A DNA stretch of 64,000 nucleotides, taken from NCBI RefSeq assembly GCF_015863205.1, contig NZ_JACBXQ010000001.1, positions 434,001 to 498,000 on the forward strand, given 5' to 3'. Source of the DNA: Facklamia lactis. Lineage in GTDB: Bacteria > Bacillota > Bacilli > Lactobacillales > Aerococcaceae. Both the position numbers and the translations under genes were made by a program. Position 1 is the first letter of the stretch. Every line of letters begins with the position of its first letter. Under the pieces are notes generated by a model. That model made no database searches. It saw only the letters and a list, made by a program, of their open reading frames with translations, and had not been told where the DNA came from. Positions 37,458 to 45,250 of this stretch are shown here, one piece after another.

Positions 37458-38520
37458 TTAACTCCTCCAATTTTTGCGTTTGATCATATAATACCAGAGC
37501 ATCCACGATCTCATGAATATTCCCTTGCATAATCGAATCTAATTGCTGAATCGTTAAACCAATCCGATGATCCGTCACTCGATTTTGCGGATAATTATAA
37601 GTTCTAATCCGTTCAGAACGATCCCCTGTTCCAACTGCTAGTTTACGCTCAGAGTCAAAAGCTTCTTGCTTCTCTGATTGCAAGGCATCATAAACACGTG
37701 TCCTCAAAACTTTCATTGCTTTCTCACGGTTTTTTAACTGGGAACGCTCATCTTGCATCGCTACCACAATTCCTGTAGGTTCATGAGTCATTCGGACTGC
37801 CGAAGCGGTCTTATTAACATGTTGTCCCCCTGCTCCAGAAGCATGGTAAATATCCACACGAATATCATTCTCATCTAAATCGAAATCAAGCTCTTCTTGT
37901 TCTGGCATCACGACAACCGTAGCCGTTGAAGTATGAACCCGACCTTGTGACTCCGTCTCAGGGACGCGTTGAACACGGTGTGCCCCATTCTCAAATTTCA
38001 ATTTGGAATAAACCTTCTGTCCCGTAATCATAATGGTCACTTCTTTGTAACCCCCAATACCTGTAATATTGGCGGTCATTACCTCAACCTTCCAACCTTG
38101 AGATTCAGCATAACGGGTATACATATTTAGAAGATCGCCAGCAAACAATTGAGCCTCATCGCCCCCTGCAGCTCCCCGAATTTCCATGATAATATTCTTA
38201 CCATCATTTGGATCTTCAGGAATCATCATCAATTTGATCTCATCTTCCAAACTTTCTCTCTCAGATTTCAAATCGCCTAATTCAATTTTAGCTAGGTCTG
38301 CCATTTCAGGATCAAGATTTTCAGCCAATAGTTCTTCTGTGTCCTCTATTTCACTTACAACTTGCTTATAACGCTTGATCTTCTCTACTTTTGGTCGTAA
38401 ATCGGACTCTTCAATCGATAATTCACGCAAACGGTTGGAATCCGAAATAACTTCTGGGTCACTCATTAATTCAATGACTTCATCAAAACGAAATATTAAA
38501 TGATCTAACTGTTCAAACAT
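37441..38520 (-). CDS. prfA: Peptide chain release factor 1
   Basis: RF1 reads UAA and UAG stop codons. The 359-residue protein has GGQ (231-233) for peptidyl-tRNA hydrolysis and the codon-recognition tripeptide PET (187-189), the RF1-type PxT. It is the second gene of tdk-prfA-prmC-sua5, 27 bases after tdk. Confidence 0.98.
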   Translation of the reverse strand: MFEQLDHLIFRFDEVIELMSDPEVISDSNRLRELSIEESDLRPKVEKIKRYKQVVSEIEDTEELLAENLDPEMADLAKIELGDLKSERESLEDEIKLMMIPEDPNDGKNIIMEIRGAAGGDEAQLFAGDLLNMYTRYAESQGWKVEVMTANITGIGGYKEVTIMITGQKVYSKLKFENGAHRVQRVPETESQGRVHTSTATVVVMPEQEELDFDLDENDIRVDIYHASGAGGQHVNKTASAVRMTHEPTGIVVAMQDERSQLKNREKAMKVLRTRVYDALQSEKQEAFDSERKLAVGTGDRSERIRTYNYPQNRVTDHRIGLTIQQLDSIMQGNIHEIVDALVLYDQTQKLEELNGSQG

Positions 38521-38547
38521 ACATATCTCCTCTACTTCAATCTATCC

Positions 38548-39129
38548 TTAGTCAATTTTACCTGGTTTCTGGTAGCAACGACGGCAAACTGGTAAGTAGG
38601 CTTCATTGCCTCCAATTTGAATTTGTTCTCCTTCATACACTGGTTTCCCATTTGAAAAACGCAAATTCATCGTAGCCTTCTTATGACAAAACCAACAAAT
38701 TGTTTTAATCTCTTCAATCTTGTCCGCATATAAGAGTAAATACTTAGAGCCCTCAAACAATTCATTTGTAAAATCATTTTTTAAGCCAAAGGCCATAACC
38801 GGTATGTTCAATTCATCCACCACTCGTGCCAATTCAATAATGTGATGCTTTTTAAGAAATTGTGCTTCATCGATTAGAATACAAAACAATTTTTCTTCTT
38901 GAGCAGAAGCTGCGATCATCTCAAACAAATTATCCTTATCTTCTACTGGAATTGCACTTCGATTAAAGCCTGTTCTTGAAGAAACCGTTCCAATTCCCTC
39001 CCGATTATCCAGAGCCGATGTATAAATTTTAACAGCCTTATTTTGCTCTTCATAATTATGGGCAACTTTAATAATTTCAATCGACTTGCCCGAATTCATT
39101 GCGCCATATTTAAAGTAAAATTGTGCCAT
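38548..39129 (-). CDS. tdk: Thymidine kinase
   Basis: Tdk phosphorylates thymidine to dTMP. This 193-residue type II kinase has the P-loop GAMNSGKS (9-16), catalytic Glu88 in LIDEAQF, and a structural zinc site made by Cys145, Cys148, Cys182 and Cys185. It is the first gene of the tdk-prfA-prmC-sua5 operon, a typical Lactobacillales order, and AGGAG precedes the ATG. Confidence 0.97.
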   Translation of the reverse strand: MAQFYFKYGAMNSGKSIEIIKVAHNYEEQNKAVKIYTSALDNREGIGTVSSRTGFNRSAIPVEDKDNLFEMIAASAQEEKLFCILIDEAQFLKKHHIIELARVVDELNIPVMAFGLKNDFTNELFEGSKYLLLYADKIEEIKTICWFCHKKATMNLRFSNGKPVYEGEQIQIGGNEAYLPVCRRCYQKPGKID

Positions 39130-39167
39130 GTGCTGACTCCTTACTCTTATTTACTTTCAACCTATTA

Positions 39168-39196
39168 ATAATATTGCAAAATCAAATCAGCGTCAA
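39168..39196 (-). promoter_or_regulatory. Promoter of tdk-prfA-prmC-sua5
   Basis: On the minus strand, TTGACG (39191-39196), a 17-base spacer and TATTAT (39168-39173) lie about 40 bases before tdk. Confidence 0.75.
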
Positions 39197-39336
39197 CTAT
39201 CCAGTTTAATCAGCCTTTATGCCTATTCTATCATAGAGTCGCGAGGGTCAAAAGTGATTCTTGCTTTTCATTCCTTGAAATGACTGATAAAATAGAGTTT
39301 GATTTTTATAGCGATATACATAACGAGGTGGAAAGA

Positions 39337-40689
39337 ATGTCATTACGTAGTCAATTAGCCATTAGCGTTGGTAAGGCAAGCCGCTGGTTCTTAACTAACT
39401 TTACCAAAGGCGGATCCTCCCTACCAGGAAAACTCGCCCTTAACTTAGATCCCCAAATTTTAGCGACACTCAGTCAAAATTACCAAGTGGTAGTGATCAC
39501 CGGAACAAACGGAAAAACCTTAACCACAGCCTTAACGGTGGAAGCCTTAAAAGAAGCTTACCCCTATGTCCTAACTAATCCTTCAGGCTCAAACATGCGT
39601 CAAGGAATTGTTTCCACTTTCCTCAATGCTCCTAAAATGCATCAAGGAGAAAAAGGGATTGCTGTTCTTGAAGTGGATGAAGGCTCATTAAAACATGTGG
39701 TGGAAGCCTTAGCACCGGATTACTTTGTCTTTACTAATGTCTTTCGTGACCAACTAGACCGATTCGGGGAAATTCACACCATTTACCAGCTCATGACAGA
39801 TGCCGCAAGAAAAGTACCTACCGCCAAAATCATTGCGAACGGTGACCTACCCATGTTCCATTCGGTTGACCTACCTAACGAAGAAGTCTACTTCGGATTC
39901 AATCATGAGGAGGCCAGTGAAGTCGTTCCTCATTACAATACGGATGGTCTGCTTTGTCCGAAATGTGACCATGTGTTAGCTTATCATTTATTAACCTATG
40001 CCAACTTAGGACATTTCTATTGTCCGGAATGTGGATTTGAACGTCCTGCGCTCTCTTACCAAGTGGATGAGATCCAAGAAGAAGCTTTGACTCACTCTGA
40101 TTTCACAATTGATGGGCACCCTTTCCATCTACCTGTTGCTGGAAAGTATAACCTCTATAATGCCTTAGCGGCATATTCAGTTGCCAAAGAATTAGGACTC
40201 AACGTTGAACAAATCCGTTCTGGCTTTGAGAAAGCTCAAAGAGTCTTCGGTCGCCAAGAAAGCTTTGAAATTAACGGTAAAAAAGTCCTTTTAAATCTCG
40301 TCAAAAATCCTGTTGGATTAGATCAAGTCTTGTCCTTGATCGGTTTAGATTCAGAACCTTTTACTCTAGTGGCGATTCTCAATAACCAGTATGCTGACGG
40401 CACAGATGTGTCTTGGATTTGGGATGGGAACTTTGAACAAATAAAGAACTTCCCTGTTAAAGCCGCCATTACTGCAGGATCTAAAGCCGAAGAAATGACA
40501 AAACGTCTAACAGTTGCGGGCCTACCAGCAGAACAAATTAAACAGGTTGATGATTTATCTGATGTGATAGAAACGATTAAACAGTCTGAAACGGAACATG
40601 TTCACATCCTAGCAACCTATACGGCTATGCTTCAATTAAGAGAAGCTTTAACCAAGTCAGGCTATCTTAAAGCGATCAAGGAGGGATAA
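39337..40689 (+). CDS. murT: MurT, lipid II isoglutaminyl synthase ligase subunit
   Basis: MurT, with GatD, amidates the D-Glu of lipid II to D-isoglutamine using ATP and ammonia. The 450-residue protein has the Mur-ligase ATP loop VITGTNGKT (about 52-60), the MurT-specific CPKC...CPEC zinc ribbon (about 207-245) and a C-terminal DUF1727 domain. The frame extends 19 codons upstream across a probable -10 element (TAAAAT). The ATG at 39337 with GAGGTG in front is preferred. Confidence 0.95.
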   Translation: MSLRSQLAISVGKASRWFLTNFTKGGSSLPGKLALNLDPQILATLSQNYQVVVITGTNGKTLTTALTVEALKEAYPYVLTNPSGSNMRQGIVSTFLNAPKMHQGEKGIAVLEVDEGSLKHVVEALAPDYFVFTNVFRDQLDRFGEIHTIYQLMTDAARKVPTAKIIANGDLPMFHSVDLPNEEVYFGFNHEEASEVVPHYNTDGLLCPKCDHVLAYHLLTYANLGHFYCPECGFERPALSYQVDEIQEEALTHSDFTIDGHPFHLPVAGKYNLYNALAAYSVAKELGLNVEQIRSGFEKAQRVFGRQESFEINGKKVLLNLVKNPVGLDQVLSLIGLDSEPFTLVAILNNQYADGTDVSWIWDGNFEQIKNFPVKAAITAGSKAEEMTKRLTVAGLPAEQIKQVDDLSDVIETIKQSETEHVHILATYTAMLQLREALTKSGYLKAIKEG

Positions 40690-40690
40690 G

Positions 40691-41347
40691 ATGAAACGAA
40701 TTAGGATTGGTCATCTCTATGGCAATCTACTCAATACCTATGGAGATAATGGCAATCTATTAATGCTTCAATACATTGCTAAACAGAAAGGCTACGAGAC
40801 AGAAAGTCAAGTTATTTCCATTGGTGATCATTTTGATCCTGATGCTTATGATTTAGTCTTTTTCGGTGGAGGTCAGGACTATGAACAAAAGGTGATTTCC
40901 AAGCAAATTCATGAAATACATGATGGCATCCAATCCTATATCGAAAACAAAGGCGTTCTGCTCGCTATCTGCGGAGGCTACCAACTACTCGGCCATTATT
41001 ACGTCAACACAGCAGGAGAAAAGCTCCCCGGCTTAGGCGTCTTAGACCATTATACCGAAAGACAAATTAATCACCGCTTTACAGGGGATGTCACAATTTA
41101 TTCAGAATATTTCCAGCAAGAACTATACGGCTTCGAGAATCACAACGGCGTGACCCATCTAGGTTCCCAAGTAAAACCATTCGGAAAAGTTCTAAACGGC
41201 TATGGCAACAATGGCCAAGATCAAACTGAAGGCGCTCACTACCTGAACACTTTCTGTTCCTACTTCCATGGCCCGCTTCTCGTGCGTAATACCTGGTTAG
41301 CTGACAAACTAATTGACTTGACCCTCAAGCAATTACAAGAGAAATAA
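40691..41347 (+). CDS. gatD: GatD, glutamine amidotransferase subunit of lipid II isoglutaminyl synthase
   Basis: This 218-residue class I (CobB/CobQ-like) glutaminase makes ammonia from glutamine for MurT. The nucleophile is Cys94 (LAICGGYQLLG) and His193 (SYFHGPLL) completes the dyad. It starts one base after the murT stop. It ends at a strong terminator. Confidence 0.95.
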   Translation: MKRIRIGHLYGNLLNTYGDNGNLLMLQYIAKQKGYETESQVISIGDHFDPDAYDLVFFGGGQDYEQKVISKQIHEIHDGIQSYIENKGVLLAICGGYQLLGHYYVNTAGEKLPGLGVLDHYTERQINHRFTGDVTIYSEYFQQELYGFENHNGVTHLGSQVKPFGKVLNGYGNNGQDQTEGAHYLNTFCSYFHGPLLVRNTWLADKLIDLTLKQLQEK

Positions 41348-41386
41348 AAAAGCTTTGAGATTTCCTTAGAAGTCTCAAAGCTTTTT
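41346..41386. terminator. Terminator after gatD
   Basis: A 14-bp stem (AAAAAGCTTTGAGA with its complement) and a 12-base loop are followed by T-rich sequence. A-rich sequence on the left means it can also act on the minus strand. Confidence 0.9.
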
Positions 41387-41388
41387 GT

Positions 41389-41481
41389 CTACAAACTATA
41401 AACACATTCTCCATTAAGAAAAGTTGCTTTTAAATTAGCCTGATCAACAATCATAATAAAGTCAGTAGCTAAAAGTCTAGC
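41389..41481 (-). pseudogene. Remnant of an amidohydrolase gene 3' end (nagA-like)
   Basis: A minus-strand frame of 31 codons ends at a TAG (41389-41391). It reads DFIMIVDQANLKATF then LNGECVYSL. This is the typical last strand of N-acetylglucosamine-6-phosphate deacetylase and relatives (ADxxxxDxxLxVxATxVxGxxVY). A stop (TGA) interrupts the frame just upstream and no start is present, so only the tail of a lost gene remains. The family assignment rests on about 24 residues. Confidence 0.5.
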
Positions 41482-41562
41482 TCAAATAGTCCAAAAAGAG
41501 AATGACCCTCCTGCCAAAATATGCTATGATGACAAATAGTGATTTGAAAAGGAGATAATAAA

Positions 41563-42294
41563 TTGATTAAAGCAATTGGTTTTGATTTGGATGATACCCT
41601 GTACGACCGTAATCTTATCTATCAGCAAGTCTTTGAAGAAATGAAAAAATATATTCAACACAAGATTTGTTTTGAAGAGTTCAATCCGGTTTATCAAGAT
41701 TATTCTAAGAAATACTATCAAGCTTTCATAAACGGCAACTGTTCACAGGAACATTACCAGCTCCAACGAACGATCGATGCCTTTGATACGTTTGAGTGCA
41801 AGATTGACCGCCCAGCAGCCCAACGCTTCCTAGATCTCTATAACCACTATAAAAGTAAATTAAGCTTAAGACCTGGTCTTAGTCCTTTGTTGGAATCTCT
41901 ACAAGCTCAAGGCTTTGATCTTTTCGTCTTAACCAATGGTGCTAGCTCAGGTCAATGGCCTAAAATTCAAGAATTACAATTAGAAAACTATTTTTCTAAA
42001 AAGCGTATTTTTGTGTCAGAAGAATTAAATTGCTCTAAGCCGGACAATGAAATCTTCCAAAAAGTAACAGAACGCTTAGGCTATCAAGCTGAAGAGATCC
42101 TCTATATTGGAGATGACTGGACCAATGATATCGAAGCCTCTCTCAATAACCAATGGTATGCTCTCTATCTCAATGTCCACCAACATCCAGCTCCTTATCA
42201 AGATGCCAAATTAAAAATTGTAGAAAATGCCGAATACTTATCAGACTCTCTTCAAACATTCCTAGAAGAAACAAAAACCACCGTCCAATTCTAG
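41563..42294 (+). CDS. HAD-superfamily hydrolase (phosphatase)
   Basis: This 243-residue HAD phosphatase has motif I DLDDTLYD (8-15), motif II LTNGA (about 126-130), the motif III Lys in CSKPDNEIF (about 157) and motif IV YIGDDWTND (about 184-192). The alpha-helical C1 cap suggests the YjjG/pyrimidine-nucleotidase-like group. Its substrate cannot be read from sequence. It starts at a TTG with AGGAG eight bases before it. Confidence 0.9.
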   Translation: MIKAIGFDLDDTLYDRNLIYQQVFEEMKKYIQHKICFEEFNPVYQDYSKKYYQAFINGNCSQEHYQLQRTIDAFDTFECKIDRPAAQRFLDLYNHYKSKLSLRPGLSPLLESLQAQGFDLFVLTNGASSGQWPKIQELQLENYFSKKRIFVSEELNCSKPDNEIFQKVTERLGYQAEEILYIGDDWTNDIEASLNNQWYALYLNVHQHPAPYQDAKLKIVENAEYLSDSLQTFLEETKTTVQF

Positions 42295-42308
42295 AACGGT
42301 GGTTTTTT
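42273..42308. terminator. Bidirectional terminator between the HAD and MFS genes
   Basis: An 11-bp stem (AAAACCACCGT / ACGGTGGTTTT) overlaps the end of the HAD gene. It is followed by TTTTTT on the plus strand and has AAAA on the left. Confidence 0.85.
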
Positions 42309-42310
42309 CC

Positions 42311-43612
42311 TTATTTAGTATTTAATTCTGCTGAAATATTTTTTGCATGAGTTTCTGGTAAGATGAAAGCAACGAGGGCTCCTACCGCAATCAGGATAAT
42401 CACAATTAAGAAACCACGTTGATAGCCAGCAAAAGTGGGGTCTTGATCAATGAAATTCCCCATAATAACAGGAGCAATAGCTGAACCTGAATAACCAATG
42501 GTATTAACGACCGCAGAAGAAATGCCGCCAAAACGTGGATCATTGGTTTCATTAGAAATCGTCCAACACAAAGCAAATGCTGACATCACAAAACCTAAAA
42601 TAAATAATAAGGGGATTAAGAGCATATTAGGCAATTTAACATAGACAAAGATAGCCCACGCAAGAACTGTAAGAATCGTATAGATAATCAGCATTGATTT
42701 TCGATTCTTCATCTTGTCTGACATAGAACCAATCACAATCCCCGCAATCAAGGCTCCAATCGAAGCCACAATCATATAGTTAGCTGCTTGCGAAACGGAC
42801 ACTCCATAACGTTCTACCACAAATGATGTTCCAAAAGTTCCCAATAACATAATATAGCCTGTATAAAGACCAAAGAAAACCACCGCAGATATCCAAGTGT
42901 ATTTATTCGATAAAACAGATTTTAAAGCCGTAGTAACCTTAACCGGTTGACGGTTGACCTCACGGCCCTCAATATCCGCCATACTTGGAAGCCCGATGTC
43001 TTCTGGCTTATCCTTCACAAAAAAAGCAATCATCGCCACAAAGACAGCTGTTAAAATTCCTAGCGCAATAAAAGTCATTCTCCAACCAATTGTATTCGAT
43101 AACCAAACCAAGGGCGTTTGAGCAAACATTGCCCCCAGGTTAGCAGCGATTCCTGTGATTCCTACCATTAAAGCTTGCTTATTCGATGGGAACCAAGTGT
43201 TTTGGATTTTAATCAAGGAAATAAACATCACTGATACACCAAAACCAACAAGAAAACGTGCAATATACGCAACCGTTAATGACTGCGCCAACCCAAACAG
43301 CACGGATCCAATGGCCGTAATTGTGGTGAAAATCAAAGCGATTTTTTTCGGACCAAATTTATCATTTAAAATTCCAGCCGGCACTTGCATGATTAGATAC
43401 GCATAGAAAAAACTCGATCCTATCATGGCGAACTGCTGAGCATTAGCGTTAAAAGCCTCCTCAAGCGAATTTCGCATCACCCCGGGACTATTGCGATGGA
43501 AAGCAACAAACATATAAATCACTGCTAAAATCGCATAAGTGACCCAGGCATAGGAATTCACTTTTTTAATTTCAGTTTGTGAAACAGTTCGATTATTCGT
43601 ATTTTCTGACAT
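42311..43612 (-). CDS. MFS transporter of unknown substrate
   Basis: This 433-residue protein has 12 predicted membrane helices and the MFS signature between helices 2 and 3 (GILNDKFGPKKIAL, about 80-93). The N-terminal FHRNSPGVM and the fold order resemble the anion:cation/organophosphate-type symporter branch. I cannot name a substrate. The frame is open 34 codons upstream; the ATG at 43612 with GAGGGG before it is chosen. It is monocistronic. Confidence 0.85.
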   Translation of the reverse strand: MSENTNNRTVSQTEIKKVNSYAWVTYAILAVIYMFVAFHRNSPGVMRNSLEEAFNANAQQFAMIGSSFFYAYLIMQVPAGILNDKFGPKKIALIFTTITAIGSVLFGLAQSLTVAYIARFLVGFGVSVMFISLIKIQNTWFPSNKQALMVGITGIAANLGAMFAQTPLVWLSNTIGWRMTFIALGILTAVFVAMIAFFVKDKPEDIGLPSMADIEGREVNRQPVKVTTALKSVLSNKYTWISAVVFFGLYTGYIMLLGTFGTSFVVERYGVSVSQAANYMIVASIGALIAGIVIGSMSDKMKNRKSMLIIYTILTVLAWAIFVYVKLPNMLLIPLLFILGFVMSAFALCWTISNETNDPRFGGISSAVVNTIGYSGSAIAPVIMGNFIDQDPTFAGYQRGFLIVIILIAVGALVAFILPETHAKNISAELNTK

Positions 43613-43691
43613 TCTTTTCCCCTCTTTCTCATACAGAATAGCAAAATCATAAGATATTTTAATATTCTTTGCAAATATTTTGCATATACAG

Positions 43692-43726
43692 CAAAAATAA
43701 AAACAGCTAAGCATGTGCTTAGCTGT
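43692..43726 (-). terminator. Terminator of the acidic repeat-protein gene
   Basis: On the minus strand a 12-bp stem (AACAGCTAAGCA / TGCTTAGCTGTT) is followed by TTTATTTTT, 24 bases after the stop. Confidence 0.88.
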
Positions 43727-43749
43727 TAAATTAAATTCGAAAATTTAAA

Positions 43750-44976
43750 TTATTCAGCAGCTGTTGTTTCTTCAACTGTTTCTTCTGCAGTTGTGTCTTC
43801 ACCTTCTGCTGCAGTTGTATCTTCACCTTCTGCTGCAGTTGTATCTTCACCTTCTGCTGCAGTTGTGTCTTCACCTTCTGCTGCAGTTGTATCTTCACCT
43901 TCTGCTGCTTCACCAGCTTCTACATCACCTGAAATATCTAATACTTCTAATGATGTTGCATCAAGTACTACTGTCGCTTGACGACCTTCTTCAGGCATTT
44001 CAACATTTTCATAAACTACAACTTCAACTTCTGGTAATTGAGTTTCTTCGTTAATAGTATAAGTGAATTCACGTGCTTCACCAAATCCTGCTTCTGTTTC
44101 AGCTGCTGCTTTGATTTCATCAAATGCTGCTAATGAAGCAAAATCAATTGTTGCTGCGTCTTCACCTTCAGCTACAGTTGTTTCTTCTTCCACTGCTGCT
44201 TCTTCGCCTTCAGCTACAGTTGTTTCTTCTTCCACTGCTGCTTCTTCGCCTTCAGCAACTGTTGTTTCTTCTTCTACTGCTGCTTCTTCACCTTCAGCTA
44301 CAGTTGTTTCTTCTTCCATTGCTGATTCTTCACCTTCAGCAGGAATTTCTTCACCTGTAGTTGAATCATAAGATACAGCTACTTCTTCTTGAGATGCAGC
44401 GTCTAAACCAGTAATCGCGATTTCGAAAGCCTCTGCTCCTTCGTCTGCCATTAAACCTTCTGCTTCTTCTGAAGCTGAATCTACTAATTCTTCTGCAGAC
44501 TCTTCTACTTCTGAAGCTACTTCTGAAACTGCTTCTTCACCTTCAGCTGCCGCGTCTTCCGCAACTGTTGTTTCTTCTTCTTCTGCTGCTGCGTCTTCAG
44601 CTACAGTTGTTTCTTCTTCTGCTGCTTCTTCACCTTCAGCAACTGTTGTTTCTTCTTCTGATGATTCTTCTGCTTCTTCAAGTGGAGCTACAGCAATTTC
44701 TGTAATTCCAACTTCTGGATATTCTTCTTCAAATTTCTTAACAGCATCTTCTAAAGCTGTTTGTAATTCACTTGCTTCAGATGTTGCTTCTTCTGAAGAT
44801 TCTTCTTCTGAAGCTGATTCTTCTGACATTTCTTCTTCTGCTGAAGTTTCTTCTTCTACTGCTGTTTCCTCAACAGTTGTTTCTTCTTGAGCGAAAGTTA
44901 CGACAGATGGTGCGACAGCACCTAATGCTAATGCACTAATTGTTACTAAAGTTAATTTCTTTAAGGACTTCTTCAT
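43750..44976 (-). CDS. Secreted, highly acidic repeat protein with PepSY-like segments
   Basis: This 408-residue protein has a Sec signal peptide (1-30, cleavage probably after TFA-Q). Most of it is Glu/Ala/Thr low complexity. Four 14-residue EEETTVAEGEEAAV units lie at 221-276 and five 8-residue AAEGEDTT units at 357-396. Between them are ordered stretches that resemble PepSY domains. LQTALEDAVKKF...GITEIAV (71-96) may pair with FEIAITGLD...SYDSTTGEE (184-210). A fuller copy is at 279-350 (FDEIKAAAETEAGFGEAREF...VVLDATSLEVLDISG). There is no LPXTG, transmembrane tail or cysteine, so it should be secreted. Possible roles are protease inhibition or cation binding; both are unproven. Confidence 0.7.
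   Translation of the reverse strand: MKKSLKKLTLVTISALALGAVAPSVVTFAQEETTVEETAVEEETSAEEEMSEESASEEESSEEATSEASELQTALEDAVKKFEEEYPEVGITEIAVAPLEEAEESSEEETTVAEGEEAAEEETTVAEDAAAEEEETTVAEDAAAEGEEAVSEVASEVEESAEELVDSASEEAEGLMADEGAEAFEIAITGLDAASQEEVAVSYDSTTGEEIPAEGEESAMEEETTVAEGEEAAVEEETTVAEGEEAAVEEETTVAEGEEAAVEEETTVAEGEDAATIDFASLAAFDEIKAAAETEAGFGEAREFTYTINEETQLPEVEVVVYENVEMPEEGRQATVVLDATSLEVLDISGDVEAGEAAEGEDTTAAEGEDTTAAEGEDTTAAEGEDTTAAEGEDTTAEETVEETTAAE
43789..43908 (-). repeat. Five tandem 24-bp repeats in coding sequence
   Basis: Five near-identical 24-bp units encode AAEGEDTT at the C-terminus of the acidic secreted protein. Copies differ mainly by one synonymous C/T change, so copy number may vary by slippage. 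Confidence 0.9.
44149..44316 (-). repeat. Four tandem 42-bp repeats in coding sequence
   Basis: Four near-identical 42-bp units encode EEETTVAEGEEAAV or a close variant. More diverged copies of the EETTVAE core lie upstream at residues 108-140. Confidence 0.9.
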
Positions 44977-45201
44977 AAAATAAATCTCTCCTTTTTCTTA
45001 AGTATGGTTTCATAATACACAAGGTTTTAAAAATATGCCATCAAAACGCTCAAGTTTTTCCTAACAAAAATATCCGCCCATCCAATATAAATGCTACAAA
45101 CAGCTCAACAAAAGCGTTTCATTTGGTATGGGTTTAAATTTTTTTAATTAAAATTTCAAATTTTATTCACATTTTTATTTTAATTATCATTAAATTTATA
45201 T
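44977..45201. other. AT-rich intergenic region with no gene seen
   Basis: About 225 very AT-rich bases lie between the repeat-protein start and the glpO-side hairpin. They contain the AAGGAG ribosome site of the repeat-protein gene and a TATTAT box about 30 bases upstream as a possible -10. No convincing -35, RNA or ORF was found. Confidence 0.5.
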
Positions 45202-45236
45202 AAACAAATAACAGAACCCTTCAAATGGGTTCTGTT
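45202..45236 (-). terminator. Terminator of glpK-glpO
   Basis: On the minus strand a 10-bp stem (AACAGAACCC / GGGTTCTGTT) with a 7-base loop is followed by the modest tract ATTTGTTTAT, 15 bases after the glpO stop. Confidence 0.75.
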
Positions 45237-45250
45237 ATAAAATAGTATGT

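Noticed and set aside
43764-44371. Several open frames on the plus strand opposite the acidic repeat gene, rich in Leu or Ser/Ala
   Set aside because: They are antisense readings of the same repeats; the minus frame has a signal peptide, ribosome site and terminator.
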